Part shown: positions 33,446-42,328 of the stretch, piece after piece
How the letters are laid out: every line of letters begins with the position of its first letter
Position numbering within the stretch: the stretch's first letter is position 1
NCBI GenBank assembly: GCA_016196035.1
Contig: JACPYM010000099.1
Location: 126,869-190,868 of the forward strand
Source: Acidobacteriota bacterium
GTDB lineage: Bacteria > Acidobacteriota > Blastocatellia > RBC074
DNA length: 64,000 nucleotides
Reading direction: 5' to 3'
Position numbers and translations under genes: made by a program
Notes under the pieces: model-generated
The model's database searches: none
The model's input: only the letters and a program-made list of their open reading frames with translations
Told to the model about the DNA's origin: nothing

Positions 33446-36400
33446 TCAAGCTGTTTGATCGTTGAATTTCGGCAACGCGCCACTGACCAGGCGGCCCGAT
33501 AAAAGCGGCAAGCGGCCGGTCGCGCTTTTCTCCCAGCGAATCCATTTCAGGTCGAGCACAAAGATCGCATACAGCGCAGGCACCAACAGCTTCGTCACAT
33601 AATTCGCCAGAATCAGCCCGCCGATTTGGGCGTAACACAGCCCTTCCCACAACGGCCCGCCGTGCATGGCCAGGGGAATCAGGCCAAAAACCGTTGCCCC
33701 TACGGTAATCATCACGGGCCGCAGGCGCACGACGCCAGCATCCAACAACGCCTCGGTCAGTGGCGCGCCCTGTTCGCGTTTCTCTTCGACAAAATCGAAG
33801 AGCACGATCACGTGTGAGACGATTACGCCGATCAGGCTGGCGATACCCAGGAAAGCCATAAAGCCAAAGGGCACGTCCGCCAACGCCAGCGCCGCCAGTG
33901 CGCCCACCAGGCCGAACGGGATCGCCGAAAAGACCAACAGCGGTTTGAGCGCATGTTTGAACTGCAACACCAGCGCCAGAAAGATCGCCAGCACCGACAC
34001 CAGCAACACGACGCCCAAATCCTGGAAGCCTTTGAGCCGCTCTTCGCGTTCGCCGCCGATTTCCAGCGTGTAACCGGGCGGCAGCGTTTGCGCGAAATCG
34101 TCGAGTTGTTTTTGCGCCGCCTTGAAGACTTGCGACGGCAAGACGCCAGGCACGGGCACGCACGAGATAGTGATGGTGCGGAATTGATTGCGGCGCACCA
34201 GCTTGGCCGCCTCCATTTTGTAATCCACGCGCGCAAGCTGCCGCAGCGGCACTTTGTTCGCGTTTTGTTGCGCGTAAACATAGAGGTTTTGCAAGTCGGA
34301 CAACTGCGCGCGTTCCACCGCCCGCAGCCGCGCCACGACGGGGATTTGCTGTTCCCCGTCGCGCAGCGTCGTCACGCGCATGCCATTGATCCCCGCCGCC
34401 GAAGAAGCCGCCACATCCAGATTCGACACATTCGCCAGATTGGCGCGGTCGGCATTGACGTTCAGATTGGCGGTGAAACTTTCGGCGCCCCAATCGTCGC
34501 GGATGCGGTCGGCTTGCGGGATGGCGCGGAAGATGGCTTTGACCTTTTCGGCCTGCGCGCGCAGGGTCGCGCTGTCTTCGCCCGCCAGACGCACGGCGAC
34601 GGGAATGCCGACGGGTTTGCCGTTTTCGAGTTGCCGCACGTCCACACGCGCGCCGGGGATTTGCGCCGACAGCGCCTGTTGCAAGGGCGCGACCAGTAGC
34701 GCGGTGTCGTGCTTGTCGTTCACCTGAATCACGACTTGCGCGTAATTCAACTGCGGCTGTTCGGGCGCGGCGGAATACCAGAAGCGCGGCCCGCCGCCAC
34801 CGACAAACGACGTGAGCGAATGCAGCACATCCCGGCCCGCGTGTTCTTTGCCGTAACGCGCGGCCACTTCGCGCACGATGGCTTCGGCTTTGCTGGCCGC
34901 ATTGTTGGTCGCCGCGAGCGGCGCGTCTTCGGGCAGATAAATGTCGAGGTACGAGAGGTACGACAAATCCTTCGGGAAAAACTCCGTGCGCAACTGCGTC
35001 ACGGTCAAGCCGCCGCCCACCAACAACAACGCCAGCGAGGCCAACACGACCTTGCGCCGGTTCTCCAAGGCCCAGATGCCCGCGCGGTAATACAAGCCTG
35101 AAAAGCCGCGCGCGCGTTGTTCGGTCAAGGTGCGTTCCGGTTGTGCGCTCGGTTTCAGCAGGTGATAGCCCCGCAGCGGAATGAAGGTCATCGAAACGAT
35201 GCGCGAGGCTACCAGCGAACACGCAATCACCACGGGCAAACTGTAAATGAATTGCCCCACGGTGCCGCCCACCAACAACAGCGGCAGATAGGCCACGATG
35301 TTGGTCACCGTCGCATAAAAGATCGCCTGCGCCAGTTTCATCGGCCCCAGCCAGGCCGACATGCCACGCGGTTTGCCCGCCGCCAATTCGCGTTTGATCG
35401 CATCGCTGGCCACCACCGGATCATCCACCAACAAGCCCAGCGCGATGATGAGCGAGGCAATCGAAACCTGCTGCAAATCAAGGCCCAGCAGGTGCATCAA
35501 CCCGAAGGTCAGCGCCAGCGCCACCGGAATCGAAAGCGCCACCAGCGCCGCCGAACGCCATTCGCGGAAACCGATAAAGGCGATGATGACGACGAGCAAG
35601 ATCGCTTCCCACAGGCTGCGCATAAACAGGCCGATGCTTTCCTTGACTTGCAGCGGTTGATCCGACGTGCGCGCCAATAGCAAATCCGCCGGCAGTCGCG
35701 GTTGCAAAGCGGCCAGTGCGGTGTCTACGGCTTGACCGAAGGCGCCGATCTGTTCGCCCGCGCGCATCTGCACGGCCAGCGTGATGGCGCGGGTGCGTTG
35801 CCATGGCCCGCCGGCGTCGCGCCAAGTGTAGTAGTTCAAAAAGCGCGGCGGGTCTTCGTACCCGCGCGACACGTCTACCAGATCGCGCGCATAGACCGGC
35901 AAGCCATTGGCCGAAGCCGTCACTACCGCGTCGCCGATTTCGCGTGCGCTCTTGAATTCGCCCGAAGGATTGACGGCCAGGTTCTTGTCGCCGATTTCCA
36001 GCACCCCGCCCGGCGCGGCGCTGTTGCGCGCCCCCAGAACTTGCCCCAAGGCCGCCGGTTGCACGCCCAAGGCCGCCAGCCGCTCTTGCGAATAATCCAG
36101 AAAAACGCGCTCGGCCAGACGGCCCGTGCGTGTGACTTTCGACACCAGCGGCACGGCCTGCAAGGTGCGCGCGATCAGGTCGGTGTGGTCATCCAATTCG
36201 CGGTAACTGTATTTGTCGGGCGCGGCGGCGCGCAGTTTGGTTTCGGTTTCTTGCAGATCACGGATCATGACCGGTTGCCACAGGTCGGGTTGAAAGCCTG
36301 CAACTGGCAACGCTTCGCGCAAGCTGTGTTGCGCGGCGGCGATCAACGTCGCGTCGTCACGCCCTTTGTCTGCAATGCTGGCGAGATCAAAGCCGATGAA

Positions 36401-36607
36401 GCCGTTGCCGGTGAAACGGCGGACTTCGCCGCTGATGCCTGTGGCGTGCAACGCGCGCGCGACGGCTTCCTGCGCGGCGTTGACGTGGCGCGGCGTGGTG
36501 GCGGGTGGCAAGCCGATGACCAGTGCGGCGCGGTTCTCGGCTTTGTCAGCGCGTGTTTGTTCAATCACCTGGCGCACGGCGCGCGCGTTGCGCGACGACC
36601 ATTTCAT
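33446..36607 (-). CDS. RND efflux pump permease, C-terminal part (frameshifted)
   Basis: 1053 codons covering most of an AcrB/MdtB-like RND permease: porter segments, transmembrane helices 2-12 (SIPVALALTFGLMHLLGLDL, ASLIIALGLLVDDPVVASDA, the latter with the paired Asp used in proton relay) and the C-terminal half (LLVSVLAILALVL-type helices, GIASLIGVIVSHVIVLFDFV). Homology starts around residue 7 (ARAVRQVIEQTRADK). The N-terminal TM1 and porter start lie in the overlapping frame 36561-37091. A one-base shift in a CGCGCGCG run near 36585-36600 would join the two. It is therefore a pseudogene, a recent frameshift or a sequence error. Confidence 0.85.
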   Translation of the reverse strand: MKWSSRNARAVRQVIEQTRADKAENRAALVIGLPPATTPRHVNAAQEAVARALHATGISGEVRRFTGNGFIGFDLASIADKGRDDATLIAAAQHSLREALPVAGFQPDLWQPVMIRDLQETETKLRAAAPDKYSYRELDDHTDLIARTLQAVPLVSKVTRTGRLAERVFLDYSQERLAALGVQPAALGQVLGARNSAAPGGVLEIGDKNLAVNPSGEFKSAREIGDAVVTASANGLPVYARDLVDVSRGYEDPPRFLNYYTWRDAGGPWQRTRAITLAVQMRAGEQIGAFGQAVDTALAALQPRLPADLLLARTSDQPLQVKESIGLFMRSLWEAILLVVIIAFIGFREWRSAALVALSIPVALALTFGLMHLLGLDLQQVSIASLIIALGLLVDDPVVASDAIKRELAAGKPRGMSAWLGPMKLAQAIFYATVTNIVAYLPLLLVGGTVGQFIYSLPVVIACSLVASRIVSMTFIPLRGYHLLKPSAQPERTLTEQRARGFSGLYYRAGIWALENRRKVVLASLALLLVGGGLTVTQLRTEFFPKDLSYLSYLDIYLPEDAPLAATNNAASKAEAIVREVAARYGKEHAGRDVLHSLTSFVGGGGPRFWYSAAPEQPQLNYAQVVIQVNDKHDTALLVAPLQQALSAQIPGARVDVRQLENGKPVGIPVAVRLAGEDSATLRAQAEKVKAIFRAIPQADRIRDDWGAESFTANLNVNADRANLANVSNLDVAASSAAGINGMRVTTLRDGEQQIPVVARLRAVERAQLSDLQNLYVYAQQNANKVPLRQLARVDYKMEAAKLVRRNQFRTITISCVPVPGVLPSQVFKAAQKQLDDFAQTLPPGYTLEIGGEREERLKGFQDLGVVLLVSVLAIFLALVLQFKHALKPLLVFSAIPFGLVGALAALALADVPFGFMAFLGIASLIGVIVSHVIVLFDFVEEKREQGAPLTEALLDAGVVRLRPVMITVGATVFGLIPLAMHGGPLWEGLCYAQIGGLILANYVTKLLVPALYAIFVLDLKWIRWEKSATGRLPLLSGRLVSGALPKFNDQTA

Positions 36608-37091
36608 CGGCGCGCGGACTGGCGACGGTCAGCATCAGCGCCGCCGTGTCGCCGAAATCCTTCAAGAATTCAACCGGCCCCGCGCCCGGCGGCAGGTCGC
36701 GGATGCTGTCGAGCTTTAACCGAATGTCGTCGAATTCCTTGCCGATGTCTTTGACCTTTTCGTCGAGCGATACGTAAACGATGGCCGCGCCCGTGCGCGC
36801 GCTGGCTTCGATTTTTTCGACGCGCGGGTTGAGCGCAAGCTTGGCTTCGAGCTTGCGGACGACTTGCTGTTCGATGCGTTCGGCGCTGACGCCGGGCCAG
36901 GCGCAGATGGCGACGGCGCGGCGGATGGCGACTTCGGGGTCTTTGCGCTTGGGCATCGCGTGGTAACTGTACGCGCCCCACAACAACGTCACGACGAACA
37001 GCACCCACGCGATGTGACGCGTCTCGGTAAAGAAGCGCGCGGCATTGGGTTTTTCGAGCAAGGCTTGGGTACCGTGATTGGAATTGGACAT
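36561..37091 (-). CDS. RND efflux pump permease, N-terminal part (frameshifted)
   Basis: 176 codons with TM1 (HIAWVLFVVTLLWGAYSYHAM) and the first porter segment (PEVAIRRAVAICAWPGVSAE, VEKIEASARTGAAIVYVSLD, FGDTAALMLTVASPRADE). The last ten or so residues (RARRAPGD) are off-frame; the natural continuation ARAVRQVIE is in the next frame (33446-36607). Together about 1,210 residues would be made. The gene follows the secreted-protein gene 37114-37602 by 23 nt on the same strand, and the adaptor and TolC-like genes lie further upstream. Confidence 0.85.
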   Translation of the reverse strand: MSNSNHGTQALLEKPNAARFFTETRHIAWVLFVVTLLWGAYSYHAMPKRKDPEVAIRRAVAICAWPGVSAERIEQQVVRKLEAKLALNPRVEKIEASARTGAAIVYVSLDEKVKDIGKEFDDIRLKLDSIRDLPPGAGPVEFLKDFGDTAALMLTVASPRADEMVVAQRARRAPGD

Positions 37092-37113
37092 GATGATTTC
37101 TCCCGTCAGCAGC

Positions 37114-37602
37114 TTAGTTTCCGTCGTAGAGCTTTTCCGCAGGCGCTGGCGGCACGTCCCGCAAGTTTGCCCGCTTCGCCTTTACCTTGCGCGCCAATGC
37201 TTTGTCGGGCAGGATGACGAGCGACCCTTCCAACGCATCGCCTGAGACCTGGAATTGCCAGAGGCCGTGCGTACTGCCAGCCGTGAATTCGCAGGAAAGC
37301 GTTCCTTTCGTTTGGTCGTATTGAAACTCCAGCGCGCCCATCGGCACTCTCTCTCCGTTGATGATCTTATCCGCCAACAACCGCATGACAGCGGGCTTGC
37401 CCGCGACCGGCACGAAGCGGTAAACCACGACTTCATACTTACAGGCCGGGCGGTTGCCGGCGCAGACGGATTCGCCTTTCCAGGTGCCGGCGACCGATGG
37501 CGCGTTGGCCGTCTGCCCCAGTGCGGCAGCGGCGTACGCCGCCAGCAGCATTGCGCACAGGCCAGCCCGTTGGCTGGTTGTTTTCATCGTTTGCCAAACC
37601 AT
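37114..37602 (-). CDS. secreted protein of unknown function in the RND locus
   Basis: 162 residues with a signal peptide (RAGLCAMLLAAYAAAALGQT). The mature part begins SVAGTWKGESVCAGNRPACK and looks like a single small beta-rich domain, possibly lipocalin-like, with two Cys that may pair. GGAGG stands 4 nt before the start MVWQTMK at 37602. It is inserted between the adaptor and pump genes on the same strand. No family was recognised. Confidence 0.7.
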   Translation of the reverse strand: MVWQTMKTTSQRAGLCAMLLAAYAAAALGQTANAPSVAGTWKGESVCAGNRPACKYEVVVYRFVPVAGKPAVMRLLADKIINGERVPMGALEFQYDQTKGTLSCEFTAGSTHGLWQFQVSGDALEGSLVILPDKALARKVKAKRANLRDVPPAPAEKLYDGN

Positions 37603-37695
37603 AAGACCTCCAAAGATGTTTTGTTCTCTCAAGCCGAACGCTAAAGCGAAACAACCGCCAGCGCTACACACAGCGTTTACCGGCCCCTGCGGGCG

Positions 37696-37796
37696 CAAGC
37701 GTTCAGAGTTCCGCCTTTAGGCGGTCAGCGCGCCGCAGGCGCGTCAAACAAGGCGCTACGCGCCTGACCGCCTAAAGGCGGAACTCTGAACGCTTG
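37696..37796. repeat. perfect 33-bp inverted repeat element
   Basis: Arms 37696-37728 and 37764-37796 are exact inverted copies, beginning CAAGCGTTCAGAG, around a GC-rich centre. It lies in the 349-bp gene-free gap between the adaptor gene and the secreted-protein gene. Confidence 0.9.
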
Positions 37797-37832
37797 GTTG
37801 CCACGGCTCAGCTTTCGACCAACGTTTCAAAG

Positions 37833-37938
37833 AGCCGGTTCAGCGCGGAAGCGCAGCGATGAGAGCCAGGAAAAGAAGCTCTCCTTCCTTCTCCCTTGGA
37901 GCGGTCTGCCTTCGCTGCGCCTCCGCGCTAAACCGGCT
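37833..37938. repeat. imperfect 27-bp inverted repeat element
   Basis: Arms 37833-37859 (AGCCGGTTCAGCGCGGA...) and 37912-37938 are inverted copies with two mismatches. It shares the gap with the preceding element; nothing else was seen there. Confidence 0.85.
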
Positions 37939-37951
37939 TCAGCCGCGCTGT

Positions 37952-39184
37952 TTATTCGGTGATTTGCACTGGCTCGCCTTCACTCACGACCGTCGCGCCG
38001 TTGCTGACGACTTGTTCACCGGCCTGCAAGCCTTCGACGATTTCGATCAGATTGCCGAAGGCCGCGCCCAGCTTGACCGCACGCCGCCGCACCATCTGTT
38101 TGCCTTGTTCATGCGCGACGACCAGCACGGCGTAACTTTCCGTCTGCGCGCGCACAATCGCGCTGAGCGGCACGACCAGACGCGGCGCGGAGGCGGGCGC
38201 ATTGGTTTCGGGCACGACCAGCGTGGCGATCATGCCTGCGCGCAAGGCGGCGGGTGGCCGCGCGATGGTCACTTCGACCTCAAAGACGCGCGTGCGCGCA
38301 TCCGCCGTCGCCCCGATGCGCGTGATGCGTCCTCTTAACTCACCCTTGGGCAGTTCCTCATTCGCCAGCGCCTCGCAAGTCAGTGCCAGTTCTACGCCCA
38401 GTTTCAGATTCGTCACGGTCAGGTCGGGCACGGCGAAGACGGCCTTGACCGCGCCGGCTTCGGCCAGCGGCAGCCTGGGCGCGCCGGGCGCGCCCAGGCT
38501 GCCTTCTTCAAAGTTGCGGCGCAGCACCAGCGCGTCAAGGGGCGCGCGCAAGACGGCGTCGCCCTGCGCCAGTTGAGCTTCGCCAATGACGGCGCGGGCG
38601 CTGTTGATCTTGGCCGCTACGACCTGGGTTTGCGCGCGCGCGGCTCCGACTTTGGCCTGGGCCAATTCGGTCTTGGTCTTGGCCGCGTCGAATTCGGGGC
38701 GCGTCAGGCTGTCGGCCTCAAACAGGTTGGTCGCGCGTTCGAGGTCGCGTTGGGCCTGGCGCAAGGCGGCTTCGGTCTCGGCCAGTTGCGCCTGACTGGT
38801 GTCGCGCGCGGCCTGGGCTTCGTTCAGTTGGGCCTGTGCGCCGTTGACCTTGACGGTGAAATCAGCGGCGCGCAACCGCGCCAGCACCGTGCCGCGACGA
38901 ATCCAATCGCCTTCCTGCACGGCGCGCAACCGGCCATCGGCCCCGCGCACCTGCAACAGCTCTTGCAAATAGCCGCCGTGTTTGAAGGCCAGTTCGAGCT
39001 GTTGTGCGGGGCGAATCGTCGCCGAATAACGCGCGCCGCTGCTTTCGGCATCGGGCGTGTATGGTTGAACGGCCTGCACGCGCACAGGCGTGAGCGGCTT
39101 TTCGTAGGCTTTGGCGTTGCGGCAACCGACGGCGGCAGCGGCGGCCAGCAACAGCCATAGCAAACTGCAATAATTCGATTTCAT
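37952..39184 (-). CDS. RND efflux periplasmic adaptor (membrane fusion protein)
   Basis: 410-residue HlyD/AcrA-type adaptor. The N-terminus is a lipoprotein signal (LLLAAAAAVGCRNAK). A lipoyl/barrel-sandwich half begins with SATIRPAQQLELAFKHGGYL, followed by a long alpha-hairpin coiled coil (about 110-190, rich in Ala/Gln/Glu) and beta-barrel and membrane-proximal parts (FEVEVTIARPPAALRAGM, EGLQAGEQVVSNG). The start at 39184 is chosen for the signal and the adjacent GAGGAA. It would bridge the RND pump (33446-37091) and the TolC-like protein (39286-40116). Confidence 0.92.
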   Translation of the reverse strand: MKSNYCSLLWLLLAAAAAVGCRNAKAYEKPLTPVRVQAVQPYTPDAESSGARYSATIRPAQQLELAFKHGGYLQELLQVRGADGRLRAVQEGDWIRRGTVLARLRAADFTVKVNGAQAQLNEAQAARDTSQAQLAETEAALRQAQRDLERATNLFEADSLTRPEFDAAKTKTELAQAKVGAARAQTQVVAAKINSARAVIGEAQLAQGDAVLRAPLDALVLRRNFEEGSLGAPGAPRLPLAEAGAVKAVFAVPDLTVTNLKLGVELALTCEALANEELPKGELRGRITRIGATADARTRVFEVEVTIARPPAALRAGMIATLVVPETNAPASAPRLVVPLSAIVRAQTESYAVLVVAHEQGKQMVRRRAVKLGAAFGNLIEIVEGLQAGEQVVSNGATVVSEGEPVQITE

Positions 39185-39198
39185 TTCCTCTTTCTCCT

Positions 39199-39273
39199 TT
39201 CCCACGAAGACACACGAAGGATCACGAAGAGCATTCAACCAGCTTCGTGCTTCTTCGTGTGGCTTCGCGGGAA
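39199..39273. repeat. inverted repeat with CACGAAG motifs between adaptor and TolC-like genes
   Basis: Left arm TTCCCACGAAGACACACGAA (39199-39218, continuing to 39229) and right arm to 39273 are imperfect complements. The same CCACGAAGACAC motif is the inner palindrome of the element at 31633-31810. Confidence 0.75.
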
Positions 39274-39285
39274 GATGCTTTGGGC

Positions 39286-40116
39286 TTATTCGCCGATTGC
39301 TTTTTCAAAGTCGGCGCGCGCGGTCAACAACGCCAGCAAGGCCTGTTGATATTGATGATTCGCGTCGGCGACGGCGGCCTGTGTTTGCAACACGTCTTTG
39401 AGCAGCGCCGCTTCCTGTTTGAATTTATTGCTCGCCACGCGCAGCTTTTCCTGCGCGGCCTGTTGCGCGATTTGCACGACGCGCAGCAGCGCGCGCGCCT
39501 CTTCCAACTTGCGGAAACGCGCGTTCACGTCCAGCAACACCTGCGCCTCGGCTTCGCGCAAGGCGTTGTCGGATTGCGCGAGGCTCTTTTCGGTTTCGGC
39601 CAGTTCGCGGCGCTTGCGGCCCCAATCGAAGGGTTCCCACTTGACCGCCACGCCCGCGCCGAAGACCTGCCGCGGCAGCACCGCCGTGCCCGGCGGCGCG
39701 AAATAGCCCATGGTCAAACTCACGTCGGGCAGCCGTTCGGCCTGGCGCAAACGGCGCTGCAACTCGGCCTGGCGCTGTTGCAGGCGCGCCGCACGGATTT
39801 CACTGCGTTCGCCGAGCGCGCGGTTCTGCGCCGCCTCCAGGCTCAATTCATACAGCACGTTTTCGCTGACGTTGACCACGCTGAATTGCGTGCGCAGATC
39901 GCGGCCCAGCACGACGCCGACTTTGAGGCGCAACGCTTCGGCGAAGGTGGGGAAAGTTGGCCAGACTGGCTGCTCACGTTGCGTCTCCGGCGCGAAATAA
40001 TCGCCGGGATATTCCGTCGTAACGGGCGCCAACGCCGCGGCAGGCGGCCCTGCCGGGGACTTCACGGCTGGCGTTGCCGTGAAGTCGGGCAGTTCCATTT
40101 GAACCGTCGTTCTCAT
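39286..40116 (-). CDS. TolC-family outer membrane efflux protein, N-terminally truncated
   Basis: 276 residues carrying only the second half of an OEP/TolC protein: ALRLKVGVVLGRDLRTQFSV (the end of the first repeat), LSLEAAQNRALGERSEIRAA, and a long coiled coil ending LLALLTARADFEKAIGE. Full TolC proteins are about 420-500 residues with a signal peptide; here there is none and the first OEP repeat is missing. The ATG overlaps the STAS gene stop as ATGA (40113-40116). A deletion probably fused the two genes' neighbourhoods. Export and function are doubtful. Confidence 0.75.
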   Translation of the reverse strand: MRTTVQMELPDFTATPAVKSPAGPPAAALAPVTTEYPGDYFAPETQREQPVWPTFPTFAEALRLKVGVVLGRDLRTQFSVVNVSENVLYELSLEAAQNRALGERSEIRAARLQQRQAELQRRLRQAERLPDVSLTMGYFAPPGTAVLPRQVFGAGVAVKWEPFDWGRKRRELAETEKSLAQSDNALREAEAQVLLDVNARFRKLEEARALLRVVQIAQQAAQEKLRVASNKFKQEAALLKDVLQTQAAVADANHQYQQALLALLTARADFEKAIGE

Positions 40117-40532
40117 TGCGCCCTCCTTGCTGGCGTAATCCCGCCCGCGCCGCGTGGATGCAGACTGTTCAAAATGTTGACCGGCAGCATCTGTGTGAAC
40201 AGCACGCCGCTCAACGCCTCTTCGCGCGTCGCATAGATGCGGAAGACCAAGGTCAAGCCGGCCAAATCGAAAATGCGCTGAACGCGCTCGTTCAAAGAGT
40301 GAAAGGCCATGCGCCCATTGGCATAAGTGATTTGTTTGAACGCGCGCAACAACACGCGCAAGCCGCTGGTGCTGATGTGTTCGACCTGGGTGCAATCAAA
40401 GACCAAATGCGTTTCGCCCTGGGCAATCAGCCGCAACAACTCGGCTTCAAAGTTTTTCGGCATGCTCGTATCGAGTCTTCCTTGCAATTGCAGGCAGAGA
40501 ATCGTTCCCAATTTGCCGGATGTAATTTGCAT
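40113..40532 (-). CDS. STAS-domain protein (anti-sigma factor antagonist-like)
   Basis: 139 residues. Residues 1 to about 108 are a STAS domain (LQLQGRLDTSMPKNFEAELL, VFDCTQVEHISTSGLRVLLR), including the Ser-Thr-Ser motif where SpoIIAA-type proteins are phosphorylated. The last about 30 residues (LFTQMLPVNILNSLHPRG...) are not part of the domain and may come from a deletion joint. GGAG-type sequence precedes the start. No anti-sigma kinase is nearby. Confidence 0.85.
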   Translation of the reverse strand: MQITSGKLGTILCLQLQGRLDTSMPKNFEAELLRLIAQGETHLVFDCTQVEHISTSGLRVLLRAFKQITYANGRMAFHSLNERVQRIFDLAGLTLVFRIYATREEALSGVLFTQMLPVNILNSLHPRGAGGITPARRAQ

Positions 40533-40627
40533 TGCTCCCTCCTTCGCGTTTCTGCGGTTGAGAAACGTCTGTATTTTTCCTTCCGCCTAACATGCGTAAA
40601 AACCGGCGCGAATTGTGTGCGCGCCGC

Positions 40628-40790
40628 AAAATTTTTCTTGCTGTAAATTTTTCGGTGACAACGTAGGGGGCAGACCTGGGTGTCTGCCCCGGTGGCAGCA
40701 GACGGAATCGAAGGTATCAGAGGCGACCGGGGCAGACACTCAGGTCTGCCCTACGTTGTCATCACCGGATTTTTTACAGGAAGAAATTTT
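40628..40790. repeat. inverted-repeat element with CTGTAAATTTTTC ends
   Basis: Outer arms AAATTTTTCTTGCTGTAAAT (about 40629-40648) and complement (about 40771-40789) flank an inner imperfect palindrome starting GACAACGTAGGG (40657 on) and ending CCCTACGTTGTC (40760). Arms total roughly 60 bp with a few indels. Confidence 0.75.
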
Positions 40791-41044
40791 CTCGCTGTAA
40801 ATTTTCCGGCGCTGGCAAAGAATCGAAAGCCCCTGGGAGCGCGGGCAGCCCCAATTCTTTTACAGCAAGAAATTTTTCTGCTTCGCACTCCCCACTGGCG
40901 GCAAAGCAAAAAACACCACAACCAAGTTTTATTGAGATAAAAACCAATCCGGACGTGCCCACCCGGTTGGCGCGTGCGCAAGCCGAACGTGGCCTCAATG
41001 GTTTTCCAGCGGCCTGAAGAACGTTCAAAAAGTTGCTAGTCCTA

Positions 41045-41226
41045 CCGGATTTTGTGGTTTGAGCGTTTTCCAGCGCCAGCGGCGCGAAATGTTTATAGCA
41101 ACTAGGCGCTTAGCTCCGTTAGGAGCGACATCTGAGAGGCAGATACCGCCCCGCTGGGGCTCGCGTGCTCTTTCGCACTCCCACTATAAACATTTCGCCC
41201 CGCTGGGGCTGTCACCACAAAATCCG
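41045..41226. repeat. inverted-repeat element with CCGGATTTTGTGGT ends
   Basis: CCGGATTTTGTGGT (41045-41058) is mirrored at 41213-41225, and GCGAAATGTTTATAG (41084-41098) at 41184-41198. The middle has small GC-rich hairpins. No ORF is present. Confidence 0.8.
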
Positions 41227-41363
41227 AGGTGATCAGAAAAGTTGCGAAAAACGACTGGCAGGCAAAGGGCTTATGTTTCGCAGGGCTGGGCTGTAATTTG
41301 GCGACGCGGCGGCGTATCATCCGCCTCTATTTTCACCACCACCAACGAGAGGAAACCCGATCA

Positions 41364-42239
41364 ATGAACCGACGCGACTTTATCCAATCCACTGTCCTGA
41401 CCACGACCTTGGCGGCCTTGCACACCACGCCCGCAGTGGCCGCCAAGGTCAATTGGCCCATCGGCTGTTTCAATCGCCCCTGGACGAAATGGAGCTTTGA
41501 CGAAACCTTGAAACAGACCAAAGCGGCGGGCTATCAAACCACTGGTTTGCTCACGACGACCAGAGACGAACCGTTCATCGGCGCAGCAGCTACGCCCGAA
41601 TATCTGACCAAGCTGAAAGCGCGCCTCGCCGCCAACAGTTTGAAAGCGAACATGGGCGCGCTGCGTTCGCGCCACAACATCCCCCTGCAAGAATCCATCA
41701 AAGAAGTGCGCCAGCAACTCGATAACGCCAAGTTCCTGGGCCTGCAATTCGCGCTCACGTTCGGCGTGGATAAGCCGGAAGAGTACGAGCATTACTACAA
41801 GGTAATGAGCGAGGCGGCGGCTTATGCGCAGGACAAAAAGATTAAGCTGGTGATGAAACCGCACGGCGGCGGCAGTGGCGCTTCGGAAGAGATTCTGCGT
41901 TGCATCAACGCGGTCAAGCAACCCAATTTCAAAATCTGGTACGACGCGGGCAACATCATCTACTACACCGGCAAAGACCCGATTGAGGAATTGAAACCCA
42001 TCGCGCAACACGTGACCGGTTTTTGCGCCAAAGATTGCGCGGCAGTCAAAAGCGACGTGATGATTCAATTCGGCGCGGGCAAAGTGGATTTCGCGGGCGT
42101 CTTCAAAACGCTGAAAGCCGCCGGATATAAAGGGCCGCTGATGGTCGAATGTTGCAAACTCGGCGCGACGCCCGAAGAGACGACCGCCAACGCGCGCGCC
42201 AATCGCGAGTTTCTGGAGAAAGTGCTGGCGGCGGTTTAA
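41364..42239 (+). CDS. Tat-exported sugar-phosphate isomerase/epimerase-like protein
   Basis: 291 residues. A twin-arginine-type N-terminus (MNRRDFIQSTVLTTTLAALH) is followed by a TIM-barrel of the xylose-isomerase-like AP-endonuclease-2 superfamily: FDETLKQTKAAGYQTTGLL, LVMKPHGGG, FKIWYDAGNIIYYTG, FCAKDCA and PLMVECC. The metal-binding Glu/Asp/His pattern fits the family, but substrate is unknown. The start at 41364 places RR at residues 3-4. The following esterase gene on the same strand begins 89 nt later. Confidence 0.85.
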   Translation: MNRRDFIQSTVLTTTLAALHTTPAVAAKVNWPIGCFNRPWTKWSFDETLKQTKAAGYQTTGLLTTTRDEPFIGAAATPEYLTKLKARLAANSLKANMGALRSRHNIPLQESIKEVRQQLDNAKFLGLQFALTFGVDKPEEYEHYYKVMSEAAAYAQDKKIKLVMKPHGGGSGASEEILRCINAVKQPNFKIWYDAGNIIYYTGKDPIEELKPIAQHVTGFCAKDCAAVKSDVMIQFGAGKVDFAGVFKTLKAAGYKGPLMVECCKLGATPEETTANARANREFLEKVLAAV

Positions 42240-42328
42240 GCGTTGCTGTTTGCCACGGGCGCAAGGCTGAGCGTAGGATGCGCCTGTTTCCGCTTCCCAA
42301 ACACTTCCTAACACTGAGGTCACCAACC

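Larger units (their letters stand above)
40533..41363. other. 831-bp gene-free region full of palindromes
   Basis: No ORF here is supported. Three copies of a GAAATTTTTCTTGCTGTAAA-like motif occur in alternating orientation (about 40629, 40780 and 40858), with two large inverted-repeat elements given separately. The divergent genes at 40532 and 41364 must have their promoters here, but none stood out. Confidence 0.7.

Noticed and set aside
33405-35222. 605-codon ORF inside the RND pump gene
   Set aside because: It is a frame shadow of the RND permease: Arg/Gly-rich composition and no recognisable domain, while the overlapping frame has clear RND homology.
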